Both the position numbers and the translations under genes were made by a program. A stretch of DNA of 64,000 nucleotides from positions 202,647-266,646 of IMG/VR virus record IMGVR_UViG_3300037294_000266. The stretch is one strand, 5' to 3'. A model generated the notes under the pieces. The model did not search any database and was not told the DNA's origin. It was given only the letters and a program-made list of their open reading frames with translations. This document shows, one piece after another, positions 51,386 to 60,963 of the stretch. The number at the start of each line of letters is the position of its first letter. Within the stretch, counting starts at the first letter, position 1. This DNA is from a virus.

Positions 51386-53575
51386 ATGAGCAATCTTTAT
51401 CAGATCTACCGCGAGTCTGTTGAGAAGCTAGCAGCCACGTTGGTGGTGAAAGATGAGGCGACTTGCGACATCATCAACAGTCGCCTTACGGTGATGGGCG
51501 TAGAGGTATTGGCTACTGCTCCAGAAACCTGGAAGTATTACCTCAACATCTCCGGCCAGTACCACCCAACAGATACTCGAATGAAAGTTGTGTCCATGGA
51601 TACCCATGAGGAGATTGACTTCACTCGTGAGAATATGGACATTCACAGGGCTACATGGCGTGCGTACCAGTACGGGTCGCGTTACTACGCAGAACTACTG
51701 ACCAAGTACCCGTCACAGGACTCCCTGATCTTCGGTATATTGAACCCAGTGAATATTGCCACGGCAGTCGCTGCGGCTGATCATAGTATTCTCTATTTCG
51801 ACAGTTCTTTAATAGAAGGACGTGAAACCAATCTTATTCCTAGGCTTCAGGCCTGGATCAACGCTCAGTTTACACGTTGGGCGATGGAAGATTTCCGGAT
51901 CAACAACAGCTTGTTCATTGCAGCTCGTCTGATGATCCTCTTCCAAGCCATGATTGATGAGATCGAGAACATCCGCTCTGATAACTGCCGTACTAACATG
52001 GTGCACAGTTATCATATCCGCCGTTACCTTGCCTCGTTCGGTCCATTGGACCAGTATTACAACGAGATGAATGAATTCCAACGGCTTTATTTCTACCGGA
52101 ATATCCGTCACATCATGCGGAACAACGGTAAGGATGAAGTCTTCCAAGAACTCATTTCCAATGTGATGACAGAGCGCCGTTTCCCGTTGGCAGAATATCG
52201 GATGCAGCATCTTGATGCCGATATCGAGACGACGCTGGAACCTGTTGTACAATACCTTCGTTCTTCGGTTAATGGTATTCCGGCGGCGTTGGGTGAGGAC
52301 ATCCGAGACACCGATAGCTTGCTAGAGTTGCAAAATCCACTTGCCCGTAATAACTTCGAAGAAAGCACTTATGCATCGGATTATGTCCCTAAAGCCATGG
52401 TACGTAGCCTGACCTCTGAAGTGAAGACGAAGTCGTTCGAGTCTAACGTACTCGATCTGGCTGAATCCGAACCTTATACGTTGGCAGAGATTCTTCTGAA
52501 TCAATGGATCTATCTGTCAGATCTAGGACGCTATCGTTCAGTCATGACACTCACAATGCCTAACGGTGGTGAGAGCTTTAAACTGAACACGAAAGAAGCG
52601 TTCATTGTTTACCAGTACCTCTATATGCTCAGAGCAGGAATCGATCTACCTGTAATTCCACGGATCATGGCCAAGCGCGTTCGGCGCATGCCCATTCCGA
52701 CGTTTAATGAACTCCGGTCCATTACGACAAAGGCAGTCACGTCTGATGCGTTTATTCGAGAAGCACTGCGTGACAACCTGAACATCAGTAGTTATGTCTC
52801 AGTAGACTCGTTCCTGGAACTCTGTATCACTATACAGAAACGTATGTTGCTTCACCGCGACCTCTATGTATTCCGTGAAGACTTGTTTGCGTACGCTGAG
52901 ATCCAATTGATGGTGAACCGTTTCTATGCTGACATCCCAGTCGACATGGACAACGGTCAGGTCTACGCAGAATGGCTACGCGATCGCGGACTCAGTTTCG
53001 AAAACTACTCGATGTCTGAGTTGGACGAGATCATGGTCGGTATCCTTAATACGGTAACCGGATATGAACTTAGAACGTCGTTGAGCGTGAGCGATATCCA
53101 GAAGGCCATGTTGTCAATTATGTCCCAACTGTCTAGTTACAGCGTTCAATTCATCCAGCAGATCAACGAAGAGTCTGTGGTGATGTTGGACTGGGGGCAT
53201 GTACGCTGGCATTATCTGGGAGGTACCGCTAAGCACACGATCAGGTTAGCCCCTCCGTTAGCAATTCCGCTATCGTTGAATGCGAAAGCTAAATTACGGA
53301 GTGTCATTGACCTCTCTGTGGTGGCTATTCGTGCATTCGATCAGAAATCATCAGATGAGTTTGATCTGGCGATCGGTGTTGAAATGGAACTCTCTGGTCT
53401 GAATCAATACATCAACAAAGGTATGGTGATCGGCGCTCTTGCAGGGACGTTGAGTCAACCTATAGTCGACCTGTCTTCTCTGGAGGGTTCGACTGTGACA
53501 ATTCCATCCCTCCTGAGTCAGCCCCTTGCTGACCTATTTGACAGGACTGAAACTGATGCCTTTGCAAATCCTTAA
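51386..53575 (+). CDS. Putative virion structural protein (729 aa)
   Basis: First of five consecutive plus-strand genes that touch or overlap, next to the portal. Predominantly helical with Tyr/Arg-rich segments (RLYFYRNIRHIMRNNGKDEV) and a beta-rich C-terminus. No family recognised. Order and size suggest a baseplate or head-tail structural protein. Confidence 0.6.
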   Translation: MSNLYQIYRESVEKLAATLVVKDEATCDIINSRLTVMGVEVLATAPETWKYYLNISGQYHPTDTRMKVVSMDTHEEIDFTRENMDIHRATWRAYQYGSRYYAELLTKYPSQDSLIFGILNPVNIATAVAAADHSILYFDSSLIEGRETNLIPRLQAWINAQFTRWAMEDFRINNSLFIAARLMILFQAMIDEIENIRSDNCRTNMVHSYHIRRYLASFGPLDQYYNEMNEFQRLYFYRNIRHIMRNNGKDEVFQELISNVMTERRFPLAEYRMQHLDADIETTLEPVVQYLRSSVNGIPAALGEDIRDTDSLLELQNPLARNNFEESTYASDYVPKAMVRSLTSEVKTKSFESNVLDLAESEPYTLAEILLNQWIYLSDLGRYRSVMTLTMPNGGESFKLNTKEAFIVYQYLYMLRAGIDLPVIPRIMAKRVRRMPIPTFNELRSITTKAVTSDAFIREALRDNLNISSYVSVDSFLELCITIQKRMLLHRDLYVFREDLFAYAEIQLMVNRFYADIPVDMDNGQVYAEWLRDRGLSFENYSMSELDEIMVGILNTVTGYELRTSLSVSDIQKAMLSIMSQLSSYSVQFIQQINEESVVMLDWGHVRWHYLGGTAKHTIRLAPPLAIPLSLNAKAKLRSVIDLSVVAIRAFDQKSSDEFDLAIGVEMELSGLNQYINKGMVIGALAGTLSQPIVDLSSLEGSTVTIPSLLSQPLADLFDRTETDAFANP

Positions 53576-54542
53576 TAGCCGGCAGGTAACCCAGCTGGCT
53601 CTCCAAGAGTCTGATGAGGAGGCGTTCAAACGCCTCCTTGGATTCCTCTTACGTACAGGCGTCGACCCATCGGCATTTAAATACGCCGATGTAACTGGCG
53701 ACGTAATCGACCTCGATGTGACAACTGCTAAAGTGTCTGTCGATAGACGTAAGGCGAACATTGGACTCTGGACACGCCAAGACGATGTTGAGATCAAGTA
53801 TCGTCGTACATCACTGGAAGCGTTAAAGACGTCATTCGGTAATGTTATCCGCGCAGACCTACCTGCTTCAAAGAAAGAACTTATGTCCATTTACCTGAAC
53901 GCCAACGGCCTTTATGACCGTAGCGAACAAGTAATTGATGGTCCGGTCGTAGAGTTGGGCAATGTCGCGTTGGAAATGAATGAGGGCGAGTTCCTCATCT
54001 ATGGTTCGAGTACATTCGTCTTGAAGCCGTTCCAACGTCAATTGGCCGAAGTGGTTAACTTTACGACTCTTCCAGGTTTCCGGGTTAATGCCGACTTTGA
54101 CCTGACTGCGACAGAAGAACTGTTTGCTCAATTAAATAGGCATAACGCTGCGACAATGCCTTATCCATTGGAACCAGAACTGCTTGAGTATTCGGTGCCC
54201 ACGAAACTTACTGGCTACCGTTACGATAACACCTCAATAGAGGTCAAGGCGTTTGGTGACGGTTATTATCTCGGCACGGTGACAGTGATATACAGTCGTT
54301 ATGACTTCGGCTGGATTAACATCGGTTCTCAATACTTGGTAGACGGTCCGCTTACTCCAACCACCCAGTTTATGATCGATGCCATCTCAGCGCAGACAGG
54401 TCTGCCGTTATCACTGAGCGATGTTGTAATCGAGTCTTATGACGCAATGGACTCTGGTGACGTACAGACACTTACCATCTTCTTTAAAGAAGACAGTTAC
54501 CGTTACACTGGCGAACTGACAATTGATTACAGGGCTACTTGA
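53556..54542 (+). CDS. Putative virion structural protein (328 aa)
   Basis: Start chosen at ATG 53556 after AGGA, overlapping the previous gene by 20 bases. A beta-rich middle and C-terminal half (YYLGTVTVIYSRYDFGWINI) suggests a virion protein. A perfect 10-bp inverted repeat (53617-53638) lies at the start of its coding region. Confidence 0.55.
   Translation: MPLQILNSRQVTQLALQESDEEAFKRLLGFLLRTGVDPSAFKYADVTGDVIDLDVTTAKVSVDRRKANIGLWTRQDDVEIKYRRTSLEALKTSFGNVIRADLPASKKELMSIYLNANGLYDRSEQVIDGPVVELGNVALEMNEGEFLIYGSSTFVLKPFQRQLAEVVNFTTLPGFRVNADFDLTATEELFAQLNRHNAATMPYPLEPELLEYSVPTKLTGYRYDNTSIEVKAFGDGYYLGTVTVIYSRYDFGWINIGSQYLVDGPLTPTTQFMIDAISAQTGLPLSLSDVVIESYDAMDSGDVQTLTIFFKEDSYRYTGELTIDYRAT
53617..53638. 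terminator. Intragenic 10-bp hairpin near gene start
   Basis: AGGAGGCGTT / AACGCCTCCT with a two-base loop, 42 bases past the end of the 729-aa gene and inside the next coding region. Could attenuate transcription or mark an RNA-processing point between the two structural genes. Confidence 0.35.
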
Positions 54543-54544
54543 TC

Positions 54545-54988
54545 ATGAGTAACTTCACCCTCACTCAACTGTTACAAATGCCACCACTTGATGCCTTGTT
54601 GGTGGCATACAACGATGTTCACGGTACCCAATTGAATCCACGGTTTGTTGAAGTGGAGCAAATAGGTCCTTCAGTCGGGCCTGACCTGACGGTGCGAATC
54701 AGTGCCAGACCAGGACTTTCTAATCGAGAGTTCCAACGGTTTACTGGCACCGGAACGTTTACAGTCACTCGCCTTAATTTAGCAGATCTATTCACAGCTC
54801 CGGTAATCATTCCGTTCAGTGAAGCGATTGCCAGTCCAGACGTCGGCCGGAACATTACCCAGATAACCGGGATTGTTTTTGACGATAACGATTTTATCAA
54901 AGACGTCATCACCTCTGAAAACACGGTCGTCAGGGCACATCCCGACTCACTGCGTTGGTACGGCGAGATGTCTGTCGAGAAAGCATAA
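54545..54988 (+). CDS. Putative virion protein (147 aa)
   Basis: Start taken at ATG 54545, two bases after the previous stop. Short helical N-terminus (LTQLLQMPPLDALLVAYND), then beta-rich (TFTVTRLNLADLF). Part of the structural block. No family recognised. Confidence 0.55.
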   Translation: MSNFTLTQLLQMPPLDALLVAYNDVHGTQLNPRFVEVEQIGPSVGPDLTVRISARPGLSNREFQRFTGTGTFTVTRLNLADLFTAPVIIPFSEAIASPDVGRNITQITGIVFDDNDFIKDVITSENTVVRAHPDSLRWYGEMSVEKA

Positions 54989-54997
54989 GAGGTAGCT

Positions 54998-56005
54998 ATG
55001 TACGTTCGCCCTTTACGTTATAACCAGCCAGCAGCAGCACTGATCCTCGATATCTTCAACTTTACTAACAAGACACAGATGGAGCCTTGGCAAGTAAGTT
55101 TTGGTAATCCTGTTGAAGTGCCTGATGACAAGCCAAATATCGTTCCTGTTCACATGAACGATTACGACTTACGCCGTCCAGCTAACAGTACTCTGACGGA
55201 AATCATCCTAACGCCATCGGCCGAGTCTGGTTGGACAGGCTTCCAGCGGATGGTTTATCGCCGTGAAGTCATCCAAGATCATTTCGTAAGTGTGCCATTT
55301 GTTGTCTACGCTGTTGAAACATCTGACCAAGTAATTTTGGATGCTTTGCTACAACAGTATGGATTGTATCTTGATGCGCATCTTGTCGATATTGAATTCC
55401 GGCCGATCGATCTGAATGAAGTACTGTTCTTAGATCACATGGGGTCGATCCTTGACGGCGGTAATTGCGACTACCAGCCCCCAGTATCTCATAACGTAAT
55501 CATCACCATGAAAGCAGACCATCCTGTTTACATTGGTGCCATTAACGTCTATGTTCGTGAAGCAGTCCGCTTCCTCGATCGTGATATTAAGACGACGCTT
55601 GAAGTTCATCGGTACCTTGGCCCCGGCGACCATTCGAAACTGCCTGCGGAAATGATCCTCCCTAACAACCGCTTTGTGGATGATAATTTCACCATGCGTG
55701 GCATGAAGGTTGACGATCTCGTTGGACAGTGGATTGTTGAGAAAGCCAAAGCGATTACGGGCGATAACTGGGTCTTCACTCAGGAACAGAACGTCTTCAA
55801 CCTTTATGGTTCGAAGGTGATCTACAATGGGTTGAATACTGGTTCGATTTACATCGATGACCCAAAAGTATCGAACGCAATGATCATTCAGTTCTCCGAT
55901 GAACACTGCTCGAACATCCGTGGACAATGGATTATCGGTTACTACAACTCTGAAGTCTGGAAGCGCCGTACACGCATTGACGCGTTGCCAATCCAAGACC
56001 AGTAA
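54998..56005 (+). CDS. Putative virion structural protein (335 aa)
   Basis: GAGGTAG before the ATG at 54998. Beta-rich with several Asn/Asp loops and the segment GQWIIGYYNSEVWKRRTRID at the C-terminus. Part of the structural block next to the portal. No family recognised. Confidence 0.55.
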   Translation: MYVRPLRYNQPAAALILDIFNFTNKTQMEPWQVSFGNPVEVPDDKPNIVPVHMNDYDLRRPANSTLTEIILTPSAESGWTGFQRMVYRREVIQDHFVSVPFVVYAVETSDQVILDALLQQYGLYLDAHLVDIEFRPIDLNEVLFLDHMGSILDGGNCDYQPPVSHNVIITMKADHPVYIGAINVYVREAVRFLDRDIKTTLEVHRYLGPGDHSKLPAEMILPNNRFVDDNFTMRGMKVDDLVGQWIVEKAKAITGDNWVFTQEQNVFNLYGSKVIYNGLNTGSIYIDDPKVSNAMIIQFSDEHCSNIRGQWIIGYYNSEVWKRRTRIDALPIQDQ

Positions 56006-56018
56006 CGAATCCTATGTA
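56006..56018 (+). promoter_or_regulatory. Possible phage promoter, TATG-type motif
   Basis: CGAATCCTATGTA directly after the stop of the 335-aa gene, 37 bases from the G of TATG to the start at 56053. It shares 11 of 13 bases with the word at 47604. Confidence 0.4.
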
Positions 56019-56052
56019 CCCTATTCTTTTTTGACCTTAAAGGCCTCCAGTC

Positions 56053-56928
56053 ATGCAAAAGATCGTCCCGTCCCAGTTGTCGAATTATCTCCAGGTTTCT
56101 AACTTCCTGGGGACGGCATTCGTTAAAGAACTCAACACGACGTTGAACCAGAAGTTCGACATTCAGGCTAACGCCATTCTCCAGCCGAATGCTCGTCCTA
56201 CATTGAAGTTCTACACCATCGGCATTGGCGGTCATGCGTACACCATGGGTGCTAACAACATCCCGTTGTCCGATACCATCGACCACAGCTCAGGCGATGC
56301 CGGTCTGTACGCACACCTACCGTTCATCATTCGCGATGTCAATGACGACCTGACCAGCGGTCAGCGTGCCAAGTACTGCCTGCGTAAAACCATTACTGTC
56401 GAGGGTGTAAACAAGATTGCTTATTACGGCAAGCGCTTGAATATGTCTGGTGTGATTCCAAAGATGACCAAGCGCACTATCGTTGATGACCAAGTCATCG
56501 TCGAAGCGTATACATACACCGAAGCCAACCTCAGCCCGACGCCACCAGAGATTCCAAACACTGGCGCTGTCACTACCAGTAACGAATACCTGGCCACCAC
56601 GGCTATCGTCGGCATGCCGTTCACAGAAGAAGACGTAGCTGAGATGTACAACGTAGCTGAGACGCTTTACGGCGACCGTCGTTTCGCAATCATCAGTGAG
56701 TTTGGCTTCTGCACTGCAGTCGATGCTGACGTGTCAATTAACACGCCTGCTGGCGCTGTGAACTTCACCGAAGTAATTGGCGCTCAGATCGCAGCACACA
56801 TCAGCGGTCACTATGAACTGATGTTCAACAGCAAAGGCTTCGATTTCAACCTCGAAGTAGGAGCGGTGCAACCGCTCCTAGCCACCAATCAGATCCCGAC
56901 AGTCACCATGCAATTGCTAAACCCATAA
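56053..56928 (+). CDS. Putative virion structural protein (291 aa)
   Basis: Has its own upstream TATG-type motif. Beta-rich, with conserved-looking turns (FYTIGIGGHAYTMGANNIPL, FGFCTAVDADVSINTPAGAV). Possibly a major structural component of tail or neck, in line with its own promoter-like motif. A 10-bp perfect inverted repeat (56858-56880) lies near its 3' end. Confidence 0.55.
   Translation: MQKIVPSQLSNYLQVSNFLGTAFVKELNTTLNQKFDIQANAILQPNARPTLKFYTIGIGGHAYTMGANNIPLSDTIDHSSGDAGLYAHLPFIIRDVNDDLTSGQRAKYCLRKTITVEGVNKIAYYGKRLNMSGVIPKMTKRTIVDDQVIVEAYTYTEANLSPTPPEIPNTGAVTTSNEYLATTAIVGMPFTEEDVAEMYNVAETLYGDRRFAIISEFGFCTAVDADVSINTPAGAVNFTEVIGAQIAAHISGHYELMFNSKGFDFNLEVGAVQPLLATNQIPTVTMQLLNP
56858..56880. 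terminator. Intragenic 10-bp hairpin near gene end
   Basis: TAGGAGCGGT / ACCGCTCCTA with a three-base loop, about 50 bases before the stop of the 291-aa gene. Function uncertain; possible attenuator before the resolvase gene. Confidence 0.3.
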
Positions 56929-56951
56929 GGGAATAGCTAAGGTAAAGGTCC

Positions 56952-57539
56952 ATGAAGTTTACAGACGAGTCATTCATCTACCGTATCATGGGGATCGACA
57001 ATGGTTCATCCCTATTGGGGATGGTGATCATGGATCTTGACCTCAGGTCGGGCTGTTACACATTTATCGATCGCGATACGTTTGTAGCAGAAAAGATATT
57101 AGGTAACCACCGTGGGTCTGCCATCAGTCACGGTGCCCGCTGGGCGCGTCAGAATGCGTTGCAAGAATCAGTAGCCTTGAGCTTACGGTTTCATAATCCG
57201 CATAGCGTCGCAGTGGAAACACCTTTCTTCATGCCACGAAGAGTACAAAGCTTCGAAACACTGACTGAGATGATGATATTTATCAGGCAGGCAGTGGCCG
57301 CGCACAACCCGATGAGCGATATCATTCGGGTGTCGCCAGGTGAAGCTAAACGTGCCGTACAGCAGAAGAACTTCACCATGAAAAAGGCAGTCATTAAGGA
57401 TTGTGTTCTGGCACTTACGTCTATTGTCTACCCTGAAGAGGTTGATGCGACCAAGTTCACAGAACATGAATATGACGCAATTGCCGTAATCATTGCTCAC
57501 GGAGAACAAGTCCGAAAACGGATGGGTTTCGTGAAGTGA
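56952..57539 (+). CDS. RuvC-like Holliday junction resolvase (195 aa)
   Basis: RNase H-fold resolvase pattern. The first catalytic Asp16 is in MGIDNGSSLLGMVIMDLD (compare GIDPGS in RuvC). Glu89 is in SVAVETPFF. A VSPGEAKRAVQ.KNFTMKKAVI helix follows, then the C-terminal acidic pair in HEYDAIAVIIAH (Glu173, Asp175, with His183). It would cut branched recombination or replication intermediates before packaging. Placed after structural genes and near the portal, as in other large phages. Confidence 0.75.
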   Translation: MKFTDESFIYRIMGIDNGSSLLGMVIMDLDLRSGCYTFIDRDTFVAEKILGNHRGSAISHGARWARQNALQESVALSLRFHNPHSVAVETPFFMPRRVQSFETLTEMMIFIRQAVAAHNPMSDIIRVSPGEAKRAVQQKNFTMKKAVIKDCVLALTSIVYPEEVDATKFTEHEYDAIAVIIAHGEQVRKRMGFVK

Positions 57540-57559
57540 TGTAAGTGAGGTAGAACGTC

Positions 57560-58030
57560 ATGATGAAAATTACTGACGTTATAAAGGTGATGGGTAGTAC
57601 ACCGCTAGGTATGTTTCCTTGGGGGTGCACTGTTCGCGATACCGTGAACTTGTTCCTTGATCCTAAGGTCATCCAGCTGACAGATAAATCGACGGGGGTC
57701 GATATTCAGTCTGCACTTGACTCATTGCCTAATGACGTGCGACAGCTTATCCTCATCGCTAATCTCGATCCGTCTCGCCACTGCATCACAACGCCTATGG
57801 GCGGCGGAATGGTGGTCGAGCATACAGAGGGAGATGTTGTAGTTGAAAACCCCGTAGAGGGGCTTAAGAACGCACTCACACGCCCGCTTTCAGTGGCCAC
57901 TACTGGTGTGGTGGTAGCTGTCGTGTTAGTGGCCGTTTTTCTAGCGAGTGGTCTTTCTGCCAATAAGGATTTTGATTGGAAAGGCCTCTTCCGAGCCGCG
58001 TTTGAGATGTTAGGTCTCACAGCTGGATAA
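57560..58030 (+). CDS. Membrane-anchored hypothetical protein (156 aa)
   Basis: GAGGTAG before the ATG. One membrane segment at residues about 112-132 (TTGVVVAVVLVAVFLASGL), with an N-terminal soluble domain of about 100 residues. No family recognised. Paired with another small membrane protein seven bases downstream. Confidence 0.55.
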   Translation: MMKITDVIKVMGSTPLGMFPWGCTVRDTVNLFLDPKVIQLTDKSTGVDIQSALDSLPNDVRQLILIANLDPSRHCITTPMGGGMVVEHTEGDVVVENPVEGLKNALTRPLSVATTGVVVAVVLVAVFLASGLSANKDFDWKGLFRAAFEMLGLTAG

Positions 58031-58036
58031 TACATA

Positions 58037-58249
58037 ATGGAAAACGAAGAAACAAAAGTTGTGACACCTCCCGCTAAGTCAGGGATGTCCACTTACATCA
58101 TAACTGCTGTCATTGGTCTGGTGGTGCTATCTTTCTTAGTAGAGGTATACGGCGCTTTTAATGAGGGGCGTCCTCTCAATCTTGAAATGATAAACAAACT
58201 TCTTGACACGTTAACAGGTTTACTGGGCCCGCCCCCCAATGCCGACTGA
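58037..58249 (+). CDS. Small membrane protein (70 aa)
   Basis: One membrane segment (residues about 20-41, YIITAVIGLVVLSFLVEVYG) between polar ends; Pro-rich C-terminus (GLLGPPPNAD). Probably cotranscribed with the 156-aa membrane protein. Function unknown. Confidence 0.55.
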   Translation: MENEETKVVTPPAKSGMSTYIITAVIGLVVLSFLVEVYGAFNEGRPLNLEMINKLLDTLTGLLGPPPNAD

Positions 58250-58254
58250 GTAAC

Positions 58255-58303
58255 GACATAAACCTCCTCCAGCTCCGATAAAGGGCTGGAGGAGGTTTAT
58301 GTC
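58255..58303. terminator. 19-bp perfect hairpin between convergent genes
   Basis: GACATAAACCTCCTCCAGC pairs perfectly with its reverse complement, with an 11-base loop. It is the longest clean example of the GACATA...TATGTC hairpins. No U-tract. Confidence 0.7.
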
Positions 58304-58308
58304 GGATG

Positions 58309-58941
58309 TTACTTGGAGTAGTACGGGTTTGAAGACTCATAGTGCTTGGAGAACAGCGTACGTACGTAGTCTGCATCCTCAGAGGACTTCTTACCGGGCT
58401 TAATAGCACGAACGTCCGTTAGGGTGAACGGAAGTACCACTTTGTCAACTTCGACGCCCTGAGGGACTTCTAGGTCGATCTTGACTTTCATGCACTGTAC
58501 GCCTTCCAGATCTTGGAACACGTCGACTTCAAGAACCAGTTCGCTATCGGGCATCGGGAAGAAGTAACGAGTTTTCAGAAGACCCATTGGAACGAGTTTC
58601 TTGAAGAGGTCGAATGTAGGCTGAGCAATCTCAATCTCATTCTCCTCATTGCCTTCCTCTTCCTTAACCTTGATGGTCTGGGTGAAAGTAGGGTCTTCTT
58701 CAGCCTTTGTGGTCTTACGAACCCGCACACTGCCAAAGATACCGAACTCCGCACCTTCGTTACAGGCCAATCCCCATTGTTCTTGGAACTCGGTGCCTGA
58801 ATGGCCTGCAAGGACACTGATGTCTGCAATGGTACCGTAGATCTCGTACTCGCGTTCGAGCACTGTATCGCCTGTAGGCAATGCTTCTAACGACACCGTG
58901 AATGTTGGATCAAATGCGCGTTTCAATATTTCTTTGGACAT
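58309..58941 (-). CDS. CYTH-like domain protein (210 aa)
   Basis: Start taken at ATG 58941 (MSKEILKRAFDP). The layout is that of the CYTH superfamily (triphosphate tunnel enzymes): EYEIYGT..., GSVRVRKTTK, an acidic TIKVKEEEGNEENEIEIA strand, LLKTRYFF, LVLEVDVFQDLEG and MKVKIDLEVP. CYTH enzymes hydrolyse or bind triphosphates and inorganic polyphosphate; class IV adenylate cyclases belong here too. The typical N-terminal ExExK is not clearly present, so activity is doubtful. Confidence 0.5.
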   Translation of the reverse strand: MSKEILKRAFDPTFTVSLEALPTGDTVLEREYEIYGTIADISVLAGHSGTEFQEQWGLACNEGAEFGIFGSVRVRKTTKAEEDPTFTQTIKVKEEEGNEENEIEIAQPTFDLFKKLVPMGLLKTRYFFPMPDSELVLEVDVFQDLEGVQCMKVKIDLEVPQGVEVDKVVLPFTLTDVRAIKPGKKSSEDADYVRTLFSKHYESSNPYYSK

Positions 58942-58986
58942 GATTAGTCTCACACTAAACAAAAAAAGATAAGAACTCTGTCATAA

Positions 58987-59010
58987 GGATGGGGACCGAA
59001 GTCCCCATCC
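58987..59010 (-). terminator. 10-bp hairpin after the RG-rich protein gene
   Basis: GGATGGGGAC / GTCCCCATCC with a CGAA loop; on the minus strand it is followed by TTATGACAG. It separates the 636-aa gene from the CYTH-like gene. Confidence 0.6.
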
Positions 59011-59030
59011 CCATACATAGCGCTTACCTG

Positions 59031-60941
59031 TTAAACCAAGCGAAGACCGACGATGTCACGAGCGCCGCTGGCTGCTACCAGTTCGACACACATGTTGTCT
59101 GCTGTCACCATGTAGATACGCCCACCGCCCGCCGTCTTACGCCCAATGGCGTAAAGATTGCGAAGCAGATCAGCCATGGCTGGGTCAGCACCTTGACCAG
59201 TACGCTGAGGAACACGCATTTCACCAGACACCATACCGAACAGATCGAGGTTTGCCTTGACATGCAGGTACGACGCCGGTTTGAACAGAACAACAACATT
59301 CTCACGGAACTTGGTATAGTCTTCCGCATCGTCATCGCTCTTGGTCAGCAGATCGCCACAGTCCAGGAACTCCATACGTTCGCCAGCGTCAGTCATGTAC
59401 CAGAGACTAGCCATGATGATCTTGGTGCGAGCCAAGAACTGAGAGGAGTACGACGCACCCAGTTTCTTGAACGCAGAACAGTTGACAAGATCTTCGAAGT
59501 CTTCAGTGAAGCTGTCGATAGACAATGTACCCAGACCGAACTGATCACGCAGAGCCGAGTTTACCTCAGTGGTATAGTGACGATCGATGTGAGTCATGAC
59601 GTTCTCAGTCACAACACCACGCAACGACTTCAAGCGCTGCTGGACGACCAGCAAGTCGCTATCGGAAGGACTGATTGCCCCCAACGATTCCAAACCGCTC
59701 ACGGTGGCCGGATCGGCCGCCATCATGGTACCTTGGATGGCATTGGTAGCAACTACGTCATTGGAATGCTTAGCGCCTAGGCCAGCAGCAGACAGAATAC
59801 CTTCTTCAACACTGCCAATGTACGCAGCCTTCTCACGGATGAACGGGTTGCTAACATCCACTTCACCCAAGAACTCACGCACGGCGCAGCGATACGTGTT
59901 TTCAGCAGCATCAAGATCAATGGCATCGATATCTTCGCCAGGCATTACAACATCGCCTTCGAAACGATCCAAGGTATTGCGTGGGCGGTTAGGCCGGGTG
60001 CTGCTACGGATAACGTGAGATTCTTCTGTGAGATCTTCAGTCATTGCGATGAACTCCTCGCGGATAGTGCCATCGACACCCTTGACAAGGAAGCGGACTT
60101 CTTGCTCTGGGTTGTACGAACGGCGGGTCTGTTGTTTTGCAGAGCAGCTCCAAACGAACTTGGACAGATGAGCAAGCTGCCAAGTCTCCCCATTTGAAAT
60201 GAAGCTGTCATACGGACGTGCCAAGTCCATGTTAGGACCGTCTCCCTCTACTTGCTCAGGAGTATCACGTAACGGCTGGCGGTCGGTACGTGGTTGTACA
60301 GGTGCTGGTGCATTGGTTCCGCGCTGAGAACTGAATCGTGCTGCAACTGGAGCGTTGTCAGCAGGTTCATCGAACACACGACTGGTACGTACATTAGGCA
60401 TCCCGCCACCACCGAATGTACCATTGCCAGCAGGGCGACCGCCTTCATCACGACTGTTAGTGTCGAAGATGCTGCGGCGTTGCCCAACAGGCTCCTGGCC
60501 AGCAAATACACTGCGACGACCAGGGCCGTTGTCACGAGAACGATAGTCTTGGCCACGACCGCGTCCGCGACCACCGCCTTTTAACTGGTTCAGGATGTCT
60601 TCCCACACACCAGCTGCCTTCTTCAGCGAGTGATACACACCGTCATCGACAGAGTCCATCAGCTTGCGGTCAGACATGGCTACATAGCCAGCATGCGCAT
60701 CAACGACATTCACGACAGCACTGTTGATGATGTTGGTTTCTTCGCGGTCATTGCGAGCACCGCGAATTTCGTCAGTGACAGCTGTCACGACAACATCAAC
60801 TACATTGCCCATTTCCTGGTTGTTCCAGTTACTGCTCGACATGTAGCTTGCATAGTCGTAACGGATCTGGTTGTCATTCGCACGGTTTTCGATGTAGTCG
60901 ATTACACGGTCGTAGACGAAGTCAGCGAGGTTGTTGCTCAT
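59031..60941 (-). CDS. Protein with RG-rich disordered region (636 aa)
   Basis: N-terminal helical domain of about 120 residues, then a Gly/Arg-rich region (GGGRGRGRGQDYRSRDNGPG) and a long Pro/Gly/Asp-rich linker up to about residue 240. A large folded C-terminal part follows. RG-rich stretches often bind RNA or single-stranded DNA or drive condensate formation. No family recognised for the folded parts. It lies between the possible RNA polymerase beta fragment (60964) and the CYTH-like gene, so a role in transcription or genome organisation is a guess. Confidence 0.5.
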   Translation of the reverse strand: MSNNLADFVYDRVIDYIENRANDNQIRYDYASYMSSSNWNNQEMGNVVDVVVTAVTDEIRGARNDREETNIINSAVVNVVDAHAGYVAMSDRKLMDSVDDGVYHSLKKAAGVWEDILNQLKGGGRGRGRGQDYRSRDNGPGRRSVFAGQEPVGQRRSIFDTNSRDEGGRPAGNGTFGGGGMPNVRTSRVFDEPADNAPVAARFSSQRGTNAPAPVQPRTDRQPLRDTPEQVEGDGPNMDLARPYDSFISNGETWQLAHLSKFVWSCSAKQQTRRSYNPEQEVRFLVKGVDGTIREEFIAMTEDLTEESHVIRSSTRPNRPRNTLDRFEGDVVMPGEDIDAIDLDAAENTYRCAVREFLGEVDVSNPFIREKAAYIGSVEEGILSAAGLGAKHSNDVVATNAIQGTMMAADPATVSGLESLGAISPSDSDLLVVQQRLKSLRGVVTENVMTHIDRHYTTEVNSALRDQFGLGTLSIDSFTEDFEDLVNCSAFKKLGASYSSQFLARTKIIMASLWYMTDAGERMEFLDCGDLLTKSDDDAEDYTKFRENVVVLFKPASYLHVKANLDLFGMVSGEMRVPQRTGQGADPAMADLLRNLYAIGRKTAGGGRIYMVTADNMCVELVAASGARDIVGLRLV

Positions 60942-60963
60942 TTCTTGTTTCTCCAGCTGGATG

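Noticed and set aside
58989-59780. 263-aa open frame on the plus strand
   Set aside because: It is antisense to the 636-aa minus-strand gene, starts inside a terminator hairpin, has no ribosome binding site and an amino-acid composition typical of a reverse-complement frame.
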